A stretch of 64,000 nt of DNA from Dipteris shenzhenensis (lineage: Eukaryota > Polypodiophyta > Polypodiopsida > Gleicheniales). The stretch is from NCBI GenBank assembly GCA_047967505.1, contig CM106538.1, one strand, 5' to 3'. The position numbers and the translations under genes were made by a program. Below, one piece after another: positions 10,997 to 21,663 of the stretch (positions are counted from its first letter, which is position 1; each line of letters starts with the position of its first letter). The notes beneath the pieces are model-generated. The model saw only the letters and a list, made by a program, of their open reading frames with translations, was not told the DNA's origin and ran no database searches.

Positions 10997-12600
10997 TTCT
11001 ATCCTTTCCTCGTTTTCTTCTTTGATATCCTTCTTTCTCCACCTCTTTTTTCAAAACAACCACCATCACCCAACCCCTTCTCCCCTCCTCATCCCCCCAG
11101 CCCCAACCCCTCCCATCACCTTTTATCTTTCCTTTCCCCCCCATTTCTCCCTATCTTTCCCCTATTTTTTCCAAATTTTCTCCTAATTCCCCCCAAATTT
11201 TCTTTACTTTTTCTTACTTTTCTAATTTTCTTACCCTATTTTCTCTAACTTTGCCCCCTTATTTTTCCTAATTTTTCTCTATGTTTCTCTTTTTGTTCCC
11301 CAAAAATTTCCCTGTATTTTTTCTCTCTCTCTCTCTCTCTCTCTCTTTGAAAAGAAACAAATAAATTTTCTTTATTGATAATGTGTTTTGTAATATTACA
11401 TGATTGATCGCGACATATCACTAGAAACTACCAACATTCACTGAAGCGAAAAGAGAAGAAAAAATAAAGCAACTGGAGATCATAAGCCATTGTTAGGCTA
11501 AGGGTCTATTGGTTTAGCTTTGAAGTCTTTCATCAACGCCACACGAACTTAATAGACAACCCATTTGCCTTTTTTCTTGGCTTCCTTTGCTTTTGCAAGC
11601 TTTGAGGTTTTGTTCTTTAGATGAGTTTCTATGAGCTCCTCTACTTTTCATACTTGTAATCCTTTTAACTTGTTGGATTGTCTAGGACACTTTGTTCTTT
11701 TAACTCTTGACCTGAAAGTAAGAATTCCATGCCCTCCCTCCTTATTCATCCCTTCTAGGCTCATATGATCTCTCTCCCCCCTTCTAAATCCAAACTTGAT
11801 TTTGCCTTATCTTACAATGCATTGACTTGTTTTCAATGATAAAGCCTTTTGTATTAAGTTTTTGCAATTTTCTTTGTATTTGTTTAAGTAGTATACCCAT
11901 TTGTCAACCTTTGTGTTCTTATTTTCTAGTAAATCACACAATGTCCATGTGTCATTCTAGTATAATGCTTCCATTTCTTAACCATATAGCTTTCCATTCT
12001 CACATGCATGATTTTGGTCATTAATGCATAATTTGTCAATTCAACTTGCTTCCCTTCTTGTTCCAGCATTCAACCCTTATGATTGTTTTCTTTCTCTTCT
12101 AGTACTTTGGTTAGAATTGTGAGGAACAAGTTTATTACTTGAATGCAATAATCATCCCCTGAAGAATAAGCAGGTGGAGAATCATTTAGGGAGTACACAA
12201 ATTCGTAGATCAACCTTTAAAAAATTCATAGCTTGGGGAAGGGGAATGCAAGGCTTGCACATGTACAAAAGAGATCAAGGTGTTTTAGGAATCCATGTCT
12301 AATTGTGCCTATTGGACATATGGCTATATCATGGATGGAAAGCTATTTTTCTTTGAATGCAGAATCAATGCCCACGACAGGAAAACTACACTTGATGGAT
12401 AATTAACAAGATTTGAGGTTTTCACACTCTACAAGGAGGAAATGTCAGAGAGATGAATGGTTTGCTAGCTATATTCATTTCAGTAGATTGTGGAAGAGAT
12501 TCTTAATGTGAAAATCCCCAAAAAAGTGAGAATGGGGGTATGTAGGATATGTGCAAACCCCAAGAGTCAATGACAAAGGGAAACAACCTCATGTGAATGA
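10997..12600. other. Pyrimidine-rich DNA with a (CT)n tract, no gene
   Basis: From about 11000 to 11350 the plus strand is overwhelmingly C and T, ending in a (CT)n tract near 11319-11347. This reverses the purine bias upstream. The 130-residue open frame at 10856-11248 is low-complexity Pro/Phe/Leu/Ser and is not considered a gene. Confidence 0.45.
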
Positions 12601-12649
12601 GGTACCAGGGTATTTTATGTGCACACTTTGATTCTCTAAAAGATTTTAG

Positions 12650-13340
12650 GTCTGTGTAATAATATTTGTGTGTTTTGACATGCAAATCAAATCAATATTG
12701 CTATTACACATCATAGAGAGCAAGAGGCCCAAGAATGATCAAAGTTGGCAAAGTATAGAAGAAAGTGCTTGAAGAATCCCAAAAAGGAGCTTTGTCTCTT
12801 TATGGATGGTATGGATCAAAAGAATACCTATTTGCCTCACTTTATGAGAGCTCCAAAAGATGTGAATGAAGAGACATGTGTGCAAATGCATCTCGCGAGA
12901 TGTCTTTTGTATCACAAAAATCTCCAAGCTAATGTATTTTTCAATTATCCAAATTTGCATAATGATACAAATCTTTCCATCACAATAACTCATTGCATTC
13001 TCATGTCATGGGAAGGCCCCTTTCTGAGAACAAAATATATCCAGCTTGATAATACAACAAGAGAAAAGAAAATCATACATTTCTTGTGTAATGTGTATGC
13101 TTGTGGATAAGGGAGTTTTTTATTATAAGACCGAAATTGGATTCCTCTTGTTTGGTCATACTCACAGTCAAATAAATGAAATGTTAATTACATTCTCCAA
13201 GAAGCTTGGAAAAATGATGCATTCACGTTGGTAGAAGTGATGGATCTTGTGAAAGAATATTATACTCCATGGCCTGGAGTTTATCACTTGAAAGAGATTT
13301 ACAATTTCAGGATATTTATTCAAGGTTGACTAGGTGATGA
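12650..13340 (+). pseudogene. Decayed DUF7869-like protein remnant
   Basis: Three plus-strand frames join into one recognisable pattern. First comes LCLFMDGMDQKNTYLPHF, then a stretch with CLLYHKN, FFNYPNLHND and IQLDNTTREKK (frame ending at 13110). A shift leads to GFLLFGHTHSQINEM with SKKLGKM (13100-13234). A second shift leads to FTLVEVMDLVKEYYTPWPGV (13222-13335). The order 'LDN-x-REN-K ... GHTH-x-x-I(D/N)' resembles DUF7869-containing proteins, a repeat-associated family whose function I do not know. At least one upstream stop and two frameshifts show it is dead. The family name is from memory of the motif; the decay is seen directly. Confidence 0.55.
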
Positions 13341-13696
13341 ATGTTCTATCAAGAGATTGAATCAATTGAGCTTTCAACATCAATTTCTCAATAAATAAAA
13401 AAGTAGATCAAAGAACATATCTATATGGTAAGCAATATGCCTCTTCCCCATATTGGGTACCCATGGATGGCTTGCAATTTCTATGTTTTGTTCCATTCCA
13501 TGAAATCCATGCTTTAATGCAAGAAACTCTAGTGATTGAGAGTGAAATAAAGTAGACACAAGCTCAATGAAGGGATGTTGACTATGAAAGGTGTAGGTAT
13601 GAGAAGAGAAGTTTGATGAGAAGGTCTTTTGGCTCATTCTAGGCTAGCATTTCTATGGCATCATGTGGGGGTCATCCAAGAACATGGCCAAGTTCA

Positions 13697-13762
13697 TAAG
13701 ATTGAATTCATTTGGCATTGATGTCAACTTAAGATTGAATTCATTTGGCATTGATTTCAACT
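13697..13762. repeat. Two tandem copies of a 33-base unit
   Basis: Units starting TAAGATTGAATTCATTTGG at 13697 and 13730 differ by one base (GATGTC versus GATTTC). Confidence 0.9.
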
Positions 13763-16310
13763 TGAGTTGAGGTCGTGCATGCATTCCTATGTGTGTAGAG
13801 GTGGTCGAGTGTGATGTTTCGTTTGGTGTGTGCATTGTGGTGGTTTGTAGGAGGCTTGGTAGACTCAAAACTAGCTAGCTCTATATCCTTCCCCAGTCTA
13901 GAAAGATGTATAAATTAAGCCACATGCTCTCTGCCAAAATTGTTTAAACCACTTTGATGCATGGCTTGCATGGTAGCAAGGACTCTATTATACAACTGAT
14001 AATGCCTATGGGACTATATTGGATAATATTATTAGACTATATTTTATTGTCCTTAGGGCATCTTGGCATCTACATTTGTGCAACCACCCAAGACCTTTGG
14101 CCAAGGAATGTGGACTTCAATGGCAAGACTCTAATTCAGCTAGCTTACTCGGTTCTAGGATACCTGCATGCACAACTCGGCACCACCCTCTAAAATTTAA
14201 AATCATTGGGTGTACTGGGAGGAGGGTGATGTCTAAATCCTACTAGAGAAAAGTACCATCACCACACTGAATAATCTCATGGCTACTATAGGGTGGACCC
14301 TATTGGAGGAGGATGAGGATAGTGTCAGGGAAGGGTTTAGTGAGGTAAATCTGGTATTGGAAGAGGCAGTTGTGAGTGGGTTGATGTAGTAGCAAAGTGT
14401 GTCTTCTACTATCTGTGGTTGTAATAAGTGGGTGACTAGTCATGAGGACACTATTAAGAGCCTATCCAACTCCCCTTCTTGTTGGCTTGTCAAGTGTCAT
14501 TTCAAGTCATGGCATTGTCTACACATGTTGCAAGCACTACCAGAGGATCAAGGCAAGTTCATGGCCTACTCACACCTATATATGCAAAGCTTCAATTTGA
14601 GCATGCTAAGATTGTTTAGCCTACTTTTTGGCATGTTTGTAGGCTATGAAGTTGGCTTCCATGGCAACAAATCATTGCTCCAGACTTTCTACACAAGCTT
14701 TTTTGGATGTAAATTCAATTTCCTCCTAAGAAATCCAAGCCTGGAGTTCTTAGGCTATTTGCCTATGTGCCTTGGCTGGTTCAACCAATTGGTCTCCCAT
14801 AGCTTGCAGTGAGACCATCAATGCCTATTTGGTGGCTAGTTCTTGTGCTACCTATCTTTTTTCATATTTATTGAGGAGGAGGTCAATTGACGTGATCACT
14901 TTAGCCTAATACTGCTTGAAAAAGTTAAGGGCCATTTGTTCCATATTAACTAGAGAGAGGGGAGTCGGGGAGAGATGGCAAGGCAGGATGGAAAGGGGGT
15001 AGAGAGAGAAGGTGGAGGTGGATGCACAGTGCAAGTAGAGATGCGAGGTGGGGGGCGAGGGGGGGGGGGAATCGTGGGGCTTCTAGCTTGGGTTAGCAGG
15101 TTAATATGTTGATTAGATTGCCTAATTAATAGGATTTTATTTTTAGGAATTAAAGGTGAGTGATTTGTCAACTAGACCAAGTGCTCTATATAGAGTAGAG
15201 GTGCAATGAGCACCTCCATATTCCTCTTCTTCATTGGGCAAGTAGTTGACTACTAGCATGATTCCTAAGGTTCGCATTGTTGTTACTCCAACTACTACTA
15301 CTAAAATTCCTTCATGTCCATCTCATTGTCGAAGGTGATTGATGGAGTATCAGATGTAGACAGTATAACAGAGGTGGATGGAGTAAGGGAGGTGGTATGA
15401 CATATCTCGGGATCAAAGTCAAAGGTGTTCTTGGACTCCATAGAGTTGATTTTTCAAAATAGGTTGTCGAGGTGATGAGAAGAATTTGAGGACATTTGGG
15501 TAGTTTTGAAGAGGATTTTCTAAAAGTTGGGAACTAAAAGGTGCATTTGGATGTGGTTCCAACATCCTTGCTTTTATAGATTTTGGCAATTCAGTGTGCT
15601 AGATGAGCCAAGAATTCAGCAAACTAAATTAGCAACCTAGTAGTGTTGAATTATAGTGTATATTGAGGGCACTAAATTAGGAAAATTTGGCAATGTAAAT
15701 TAGCAACCTAGTAGTGTTGAATGATAGTGTATACATATGAAATTCGATTAGGGTTTTGCAATCCATTGTTTTGATGCTAGGCTATCTAGGCTGGCTAGTA
15801 GCATACAATAGGGTGTCTATATCTTTTTGGTTGTGTCCATAGTCTTGGTTTGCAGTCATGTAATCAGCAAAAACCTCCGTAGAGGTGCATTGAAGTCTAA
15901 GATAGTCCTTGTGTCTTGTGTCCTTGAGTCAAATATGTATAAGGAGCTTTTGGTTCTCTAATTGTGTTGGCTATTTGGTTTCTTTTTCTATTTCATGTGA
16001 CGTTTTTAAGACGGTTTCAAGTCGAGTTGTTAACACAATTTGCAACATGATAAAACCTTGAAAGCCTAGTTAAACCCTAGGATGAACCACTAAAATTTTC
16101 ATATAAGTCCTTGGAAAAATAGAAGTGAACACAAAGGAAATAAAAACATCTACAAGAACAATGGGAACACTCTAAGGGGATTGTGGTATACCTGATCCTA
16201 GGAATTAAAATGCCCCATAGATCTATTATAAGGACATAGATCCACATATTTAAGACAGTACAAGTAGCTTGATGATGAGAATAAATCATGAACCTAAGCA
16301 ACATGAACTT
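13763..16310. other. No recognisable gene; short repeats only
   Basis: AT-rich sequence. It contains a duplicated segment of about 39 bases (15625-15663 and 15690-15728, sharing AGCAACCTAGTAGTGTTGAA) and a G-rich quadruplex-prone tract at about 15048-15078. The 137-residue open frame at 14399-14812 has no recognised domain. Confidence 0.4.
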
Positions 16311-16311
16311 C

Positions 16312-16893
16312 CAAAATGGTTAGTAGATTCTAGTGCCACTGCACATATGACAACCCCATGAAGAGTGGCTTTCAATACTGCAAATTAATCAAAATCCCCA
16401 GGAGCATTTGTTTATCACTAATGGACTATCCTGATTGCAGTGTCTAGATCAAGATATATGAATCTTATTTTTACATGGATAGAAATCCTTTTCCTCGATC
16501 CAAAGCATTGATCATAGATGTTCGTAAATTAGTGCACAATAACATTTGGGGGGCTAAGCATAGAATCAATCACTTGGCAAAAAAAGGTACTATATCACTT
16601 TCATTGATGGCTTCTTAAGGAAAATCTAGATTTATTTCTTGGAAGAATTTGCAATTTCAGTCTTTCAAAGTCCTCATCAAGAAACAAATTGGCAAACACA
16701 TCAACATTGAGTTGTGACAATGATGGTAAGGATAAATCTCAATTGTTCAAAAATTTATATGGATATCACGACATCAAAAGAGATTTAACATGCAAGTACA
16801 TTGGTCAAGAGAATGGTGTTGCAAAATGCAACAATAGAGTTCCCAAGCTCCCCATTGTACAATTCAAAAGAGCCTATCAAATTCTTATTTGAA
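16312..16893 (+). pseudogene. Decayed Ty1-copia protease/integrase fragment
   Basis: Reading plus-strand frames with shifts gives WLVDSSATAHMTTP (copia protease active site, normally DSGA), then KLVHNNIWG, YYITFIDG followed by IYFLEEFAIFQSFKVLI, CDNDGKDKSQLFKNLYG and IGQENGVAKCNNR. The last two correspond to the copia integrase blocks with the second catalytic Asp (usually DNGGEY) and the QQNGVAERKNR motif. Several frameshifts and stops are present, and catalytic positions are altered. No LTRs were identified. It is an old, dead insertion unrelated in detail to the neighbouring complete element. Confidence 0.75.
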
Positions 16894-17020
16894 CAAGCTT
16901 AATTTATATACACACTATAGAACATGACATCAAAATGGGGCATTCACAAGAAAAGACAAATATTTCAAATGTAGAAATTTGCAAAATTCTCTTTAAAGCA
17001 TGTGTGTTGTACATCTACAT

Positions 17021-17256
17021 CTCAAGTCACAAAGAGCTAATACACCTAAAAGCCAATCCCTCCCATTAAAGAACAACTCGACATAGTCAAAAATTTGATA
17101 TTGTGAACAGTGAACTTCAAGTGTATCTACACATCAAAAGCAAGACTATAGACAACAGTGATGCTTACAAGGGATAAAGACTATCAAAAAGGTCATCAAA
17201 GGAAGCTCCCCCGGCCGGGGGGGCTCAAGTCACAAAGAGCTTCGGCACCTAGAAAG
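17021..17256. repeat. First copy and start of second copy of a ~200-base tandem duplication
   Basis: CAAGTCACAAAGAGCT occurs at about 17025 and 17225, and the sequence that follows (GATATTGTGAACA, TGAACTTCAAGT) recurs after the copia element at 23460-23520. Removing the copia insertion restores two adjacent copies. A perfect palindrome of 14 bases (CCCCCGGCCGGGGG) sits at about 17207-17220. A third related stretch lies near 23905-23990. Confidence 0.65.
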
Positions 17257-17453
17257 TGTGAGGGAAAGAGAGAGGGAGTGGAACGATGGAGACAGAGAGA
17301 GGGAGACACAAGAAGTGTGGGTGTGTCAAAATGTGTTGAGCCACACCACAAACTCATAGGTTTTATTAGGATTAGGTATTACCCTATGACTGTCTTAAGA
17401 TAGTCATAGGGGTCATAACTTTTAAAGGGTGGCAATGTGCCTTTACCCCAACA
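17257..17453 (-). repeat. 3' LTR of the copia element
   Basis: 197 bases. It differs from the other LTR mainly by a near-palindromic segment of about 22 bases at 17386-17407 (ATGACT...AGTCAT) that is missing from the 5' LTR. Confidence 0.93.
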
Positions 17454-17541
17454 ACCTCCCACTTAAAGGCCAATGTGCCTAAAAATAAAAATTACAGCAA
17501 TATACAGTTACTGTATACAAGACCATAAAATAAGAATGGTC

Positions 17542-18960
17542 TCATCCTAATCCCATGATGTGGCGACAATGTGCAAACCGCTCTGTAGGCAAGCTCTTAG
17601 TGAGCAAATCTGCAGGATTATCATCAGTATGCACCTTCACAAGCTCAAGCCGCTTGTCTTCCAGTACCTCCCTGATGAAATGGTATTTCACATCTATGTG
17701 CTTGGTCTTCTGATGAAAGACCGGATTCTTTGCCAACATGATAGCACTCTGACTATCACAATGCAAAACTGGCATATCTCCTGTAATGCCCAAATCTCCC
17801 ACCAGCCGAGTAAGCCATATTGCTTCCTTGCAAGCCTCAGTGGCTGCAACATATTCAGCTTCAGTGGTTGACAGTGCAATGCATTTCTGCAACCGAGATA
17901 CCCATGATATAGCACCTCCTGCAAATGTGAAAATATAACCGGTAGTAGACGTCCGGTTATCTGCATTCCCTGCATAGTCTGAATCTGTAAAACCATGCAC
18001 CAATGCATCCTGCCTACCATAGCATATGGACAAGTCTTTGGTACCCTTGAGATACCTCAAGACACCTTTCACTGCTTCCCAGTGCCGCTTGCCTGGATTT
18101 GCCATATACCTGCTGATGACTCCCACCGCAAAAGCAATATCCGGACGAGTGGCAACCATGGCATACATCAAAGAACCAACTGCAGATGCATACGGAACCT
18201 TGGCCATCTCAGCCTTATCATCATCTGATCTGGGGCTGTCCTTACTGCTAAGTTTTAAATGAGGAGGCAACGGGGTACTAATTGACTTCCCCCCCTCCAT
18301 TTTAAACCTCTGCAGTACCTTGCCAATGTACTCTTCCTGTGACAGAAACAAAAGTCCCTTGGACCTGTCACGAATAATCCGCATACCAAGAATATGGTTT
18401 GCATCACCCACGTCTTTCATGTCAAAAGACTTATGCAGTTGCTTCTTCAAAGCACTAATCTCCTGCTGAGATTTGCTAGCAATCAGCATGTCATCCACAT
18501 ATAGAATGAGTAGCATCAAACTGCCATCCTTTGCCCGTTTGGTGTACAAGCAGTGATCGGTGGTCTCACACCTATGATACCCTTGGGACTGCATGAAGGC
18601 ATCAAACTTCTTGTACCATTCTCTTGGCACCTGCTTGAGTCCATACAAGCTCCTCTTGAGTTTACACACAAGCTGCTCTTTCCCTTTAACAGCATATCCC
18701 TCTGGCTGACTCATGTAGATCTCATCATGGAGATCTCCGTGAAGAAAAGCAGTCTTCAGATCCATCTGACATAAATCCATGTCCTCATGAGCAACAAGAG
18801 CTAACACTGCTCTCAAAGTAGTCATCTTGACTACAGGGAAAAAGATCTCATCAAAGTCAATGCCCTTCTCCTGCTTAAATCCCTTGGCAACCAATCTGGC
18901 CTTATACCTTGGTAAAGCATTTGAATCCACTTTGACTTTGTAAACCCACTTGCACGGCAA
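17542..18960 (-). pseudogene. Copia reverse transcriptase and RNase H (uninterrupted part)
   Basis: A 472-residue open segment covering RT and RNase H. RT motifs are KWVYKVKVDS, ARLVAKGFKQEKGIDF, MDLKTAFLHGDL and the catalytic LILYVDDMLIA, followed by PYASAVGSLMYAMVATRPD. RNase H follows with GFTDSDYAGN, ALSTTEAEYVAA, LHCDSQSAIMLAKNP and HIDVKYHFIRE, and it ends near the 3' LTR with NPADLLTKSLP. The domains are intact, but they are the C-terminal part of a polyprotein whose upstream frame is closed by stops, so I class it as part of an inactive element. Confidence 0.9.
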
Positions 18961-20121
18961 AACCTTTCTGCCTGCAAGTAGCTACACCAAGTCCCATGTA
19001 TCATTTTGAAGTAGGGAGTCCATTTCTGACTACATGGCTTTCTCCCACTTCCTTTTCTCTGTTCTTCCCATAGCTTCCCTGAAGCTGGAAGGCTCACCAC
19101 AATCTGTCAGCATGATAAAATCAGCCACATTATTGGCTCCTGGAAACCTGTCAGGAGGCCATTGTACACGGGTGCTCCTCCTAACAAAATGTTCCGCATT
19201 AGGCTGCTGTCTAGCCTGTTCGTCATGCATGACGGGTGGCTGTACCACCATATTTGGCTGTTCTACAGTGCCATTTGCTGGCATATCCAGTGGTGCATCA
19301 TTGGCAAAATTGTCTGGCTAATTTTCAGCCTGTATACCCTCTTGAACAGGGTTATTTACAGCAGCCTGCTGTTGCATATTAATGGGCATTCTTTGCTGTC
19401 CGACATCATCATATACAACCCTCCTGTATTCCACAGGTTGCACGGGTTCTCTGTGTACACAATCCTCTTTAAAGATGACGTCATTGCTGCGTATAATCTT
19501 CCGTTTGACACGATCCCATAACCTGTACCCCATTTCACCTTCGTCACCGTAACCCATGAAGATGCATCTGAAAGACTTTGGCTCCAGTTTGGTGCGCAGT
19601 TCTTTGCGTACATGAGCAAAGCACTTGCAGCCAAACACATGTAAGTGCTTATATGAAGGTGGCTTGCCAGACCACACCTCCTCTGGCACTTTCAACTCCA
19701 AAGCCTTGTTCGGCGACCTGTTAATTAGATGAACTGCTGTTTGCACGGCTTCTACCCAAAAGCCATGGGGCAATGCAGCATAAGACAACATACATCGAAC
19801 TTTCTCCTGAATAGTTCGATTCATCCGCTCACTCAGACCATTTTGAGATGCATTATGAGGGGCTGTGAGTTCCTGTTTAATGCCCTTAGCTTTGCATAAC
19901 TGTACAAAAGCATGTGACACATACTCACCCCCATTATCGGATCTGAGGCATTTCAGCCTGCGTCCTGTCCGATTCTCAACCTGAGCGACAAACTTCTTGA
20001 AGGCATCTAAGGCATCGCTCTTATGCTTCAAGAAATAGACCCACACTTTGCGTGTGGCATCATCAATAAAAGTAATGAAATACTTTGCACCCCCTAGTGA
20101 TAGCTGTGGCATCTCACACAA
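18961..20121 (-). pseudogene. Copia integrase core and linker, interrupted by TAG stops
   Basis: Readable D-D-E integrase blocks: YFITFIDDATRKVWVYFLK, CLRSDNGGEYVSHAF, NASQNGLSERMNRTIQE, followed by FGCKCFAHVRK and FRCIFMGYGDEGEMGYR, typical of the copia integrase C-terminal part. It lies in the same frame as the downstream RT. Three in-frame TAG codons (19320-19318, 19032-19030 and 18984-18982) stand where Gln is plausible (EN*PDN, KAM*SEMDS, DLV*LLAG). No other lesion separates integrase from RT. Confidence 0.88.
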
Positions 20122-20122
20122 A

Positions 20123-21663
20123 TCAGTGTTGCACTAGATCAAGCGGTGCTCTATTCTGGGGAGTTCTCCTCTTATGAGGGGTCATAGAATGCTTTCCAAA
20201 AATGCAATGATCACAAGTAGGCAAATCTGAAAATGAAAGAGACGGCAGATAACCCAAACGTGACAGTTCTTGCATTCCTTTAATGGACATGTGTCCCAAC
20301 CGTCGGCTATGCCACAATGAAACCTTTGGCAGCTCGGTTATGGCAACAACATGATTACCTACACTGGAAACATAAAGAGGGTACAAGGTATCACTCTTAT
20401 AACCCTCAGCCACTACAACCTGGCCATCAGTAATCACCCATTTGGAATCCCCAAATGTGGTGTGGTAACCACTGTCATCCAACAAGCCAGTGCTAATCAG
20501 ATTTTTCTTGATTTGCGGCACATGGCGAACACCATCAAGCATAAATATGCGTCCATCAGGGAATACTATCTGTATACTGCCAATCCCTGCAATCTGACAT
20601 GCATAGTTGTTCCCAAGGTGAACAACTCCAAGAGTACCTGTGTAGGAAGTAAACCACTCCCTATGAGGCGTAACATGAAAAGAAGCACCTGAATCCAAGA
20701 GCCAGGTGTGCATGTCATGGCCATCAACAACCAATGTATGTGTAATTACAGCAGAAGAACATAATACATCATGTCTGTCACTGTCACTGTCCTCTGCTGC
20801 AACATTCACTGCATCCAAGTCATCTGCCTTGGCCTTGCCTTTGCCTTTGCTACCACTGCCTGCATCCTTTGTCTCAGCCTTCTTGGCTTTCTGATCCCGT
20901 ATAAACTTGAAGCACTTAGACTTCACATGTCCCTTCTTGCCACAGTAGAAGCATTCAATATCCTTTTTGCCACGGGAATGACTGCAGGATTTGGACTTGC
21001 CAGTAGATCTCCCCTTCTGCTGAGTTCTACCTCTTTCCTGTACCTACAAAGCATTGGAAGACTTGCTGCCCATATTATTCTTCCTGCTCATCTCCTCCAT
21101 AAGGAGAGAGCTCTCCACATTAGCATACATAAGAGTGACATTTGAATTTGACAGGGTGGTCTAGAAAGTGTCCCAACTCTCAGGGAGGGTACACAACAAG
21201 AAAGTAGCCTTGAACTTCTCATCAAGGTTCAATCCCTGTGCGATAAGCTGTGTAAAGATGGCATTGAACTCACTCAAGTGTGAGGTCATAGCTGTACCTT
21301 CCTTCATGCGAAGGTCGACAAGTTTCTTCAACCAATAAACCTTACTGGTTGAGCTCTTTTGGGCATACAACTCTTCTAGCCTCTGCCATAGCCATAAGAG
21401 GTCTTTTCAGCCTGAACATTGAACACAAGAGAATCAGTGAGAGTAAGCATGATAGCAGCCCTTGCGGACAAATCAAGCTCCTCCCACTCATCATCTGCCA
21501 TCCCAGATGGCTTGACACCCTTCACCCTTATGGGCTTAGAAATCTTCTTTAGCAGAAGTACATTCAAACACTGTTCTGCCCATAATGCATAATTGTGTGC
21601 CCCTTCCAATTTCTTTATGTTCGGTATTGAAGATTCACTTCCCCCTGATGCCATATCAGACAA
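20123..21663 (-). pseudogene. Copia gag and protease, frameshifted with TAG stops
   Basis: Gag starts at 21663 (MSDMASGGSE; copia gag box HNYALWAEQCLNVLL). A one-base deletion near 21372 shifts the frame; reading continues with LYAQKSSTSKVYWLKKLVD and LLCTLPESWDTF. Two TAG codons follow in one frame, at 21163-21161 (DTF*TTL) and 21046-21044 (NAL*VQERG). Then come a CCHC zinc knuckle (CFYCGKKGHVKSKC, about 20957-20916) and the aspartic protease WLLDSGASFHVTPH. The segment ends with the integrase zinc region (RLGHMS, CDHCIFGK). A second frameshift at about 20121 separates it from the integrase core. The intact product would package element RNA and process the polyprotein; this copy cannot. Confidence 0.88.

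Noticed and set aside
10856-11248. 130-residue plus-strand open frame
   Set aside because: His/Thr from the CA repeat and Pro/Phe/Leu from the CT-rich tract; compositional artefact.
14399-14812. 137-residue plus-strand open frame
   Set aside because: No motif and a non-ATG start; surroundings are decayed intergenic DNA.
17542-21663. Possibility that TAG encodes Gln by an altered code or routine readthrough
   Set aside because: C4H and GIF use standard codons; frameshifts in the same copia element and CHG-context explanation make mutational decay far simpler.
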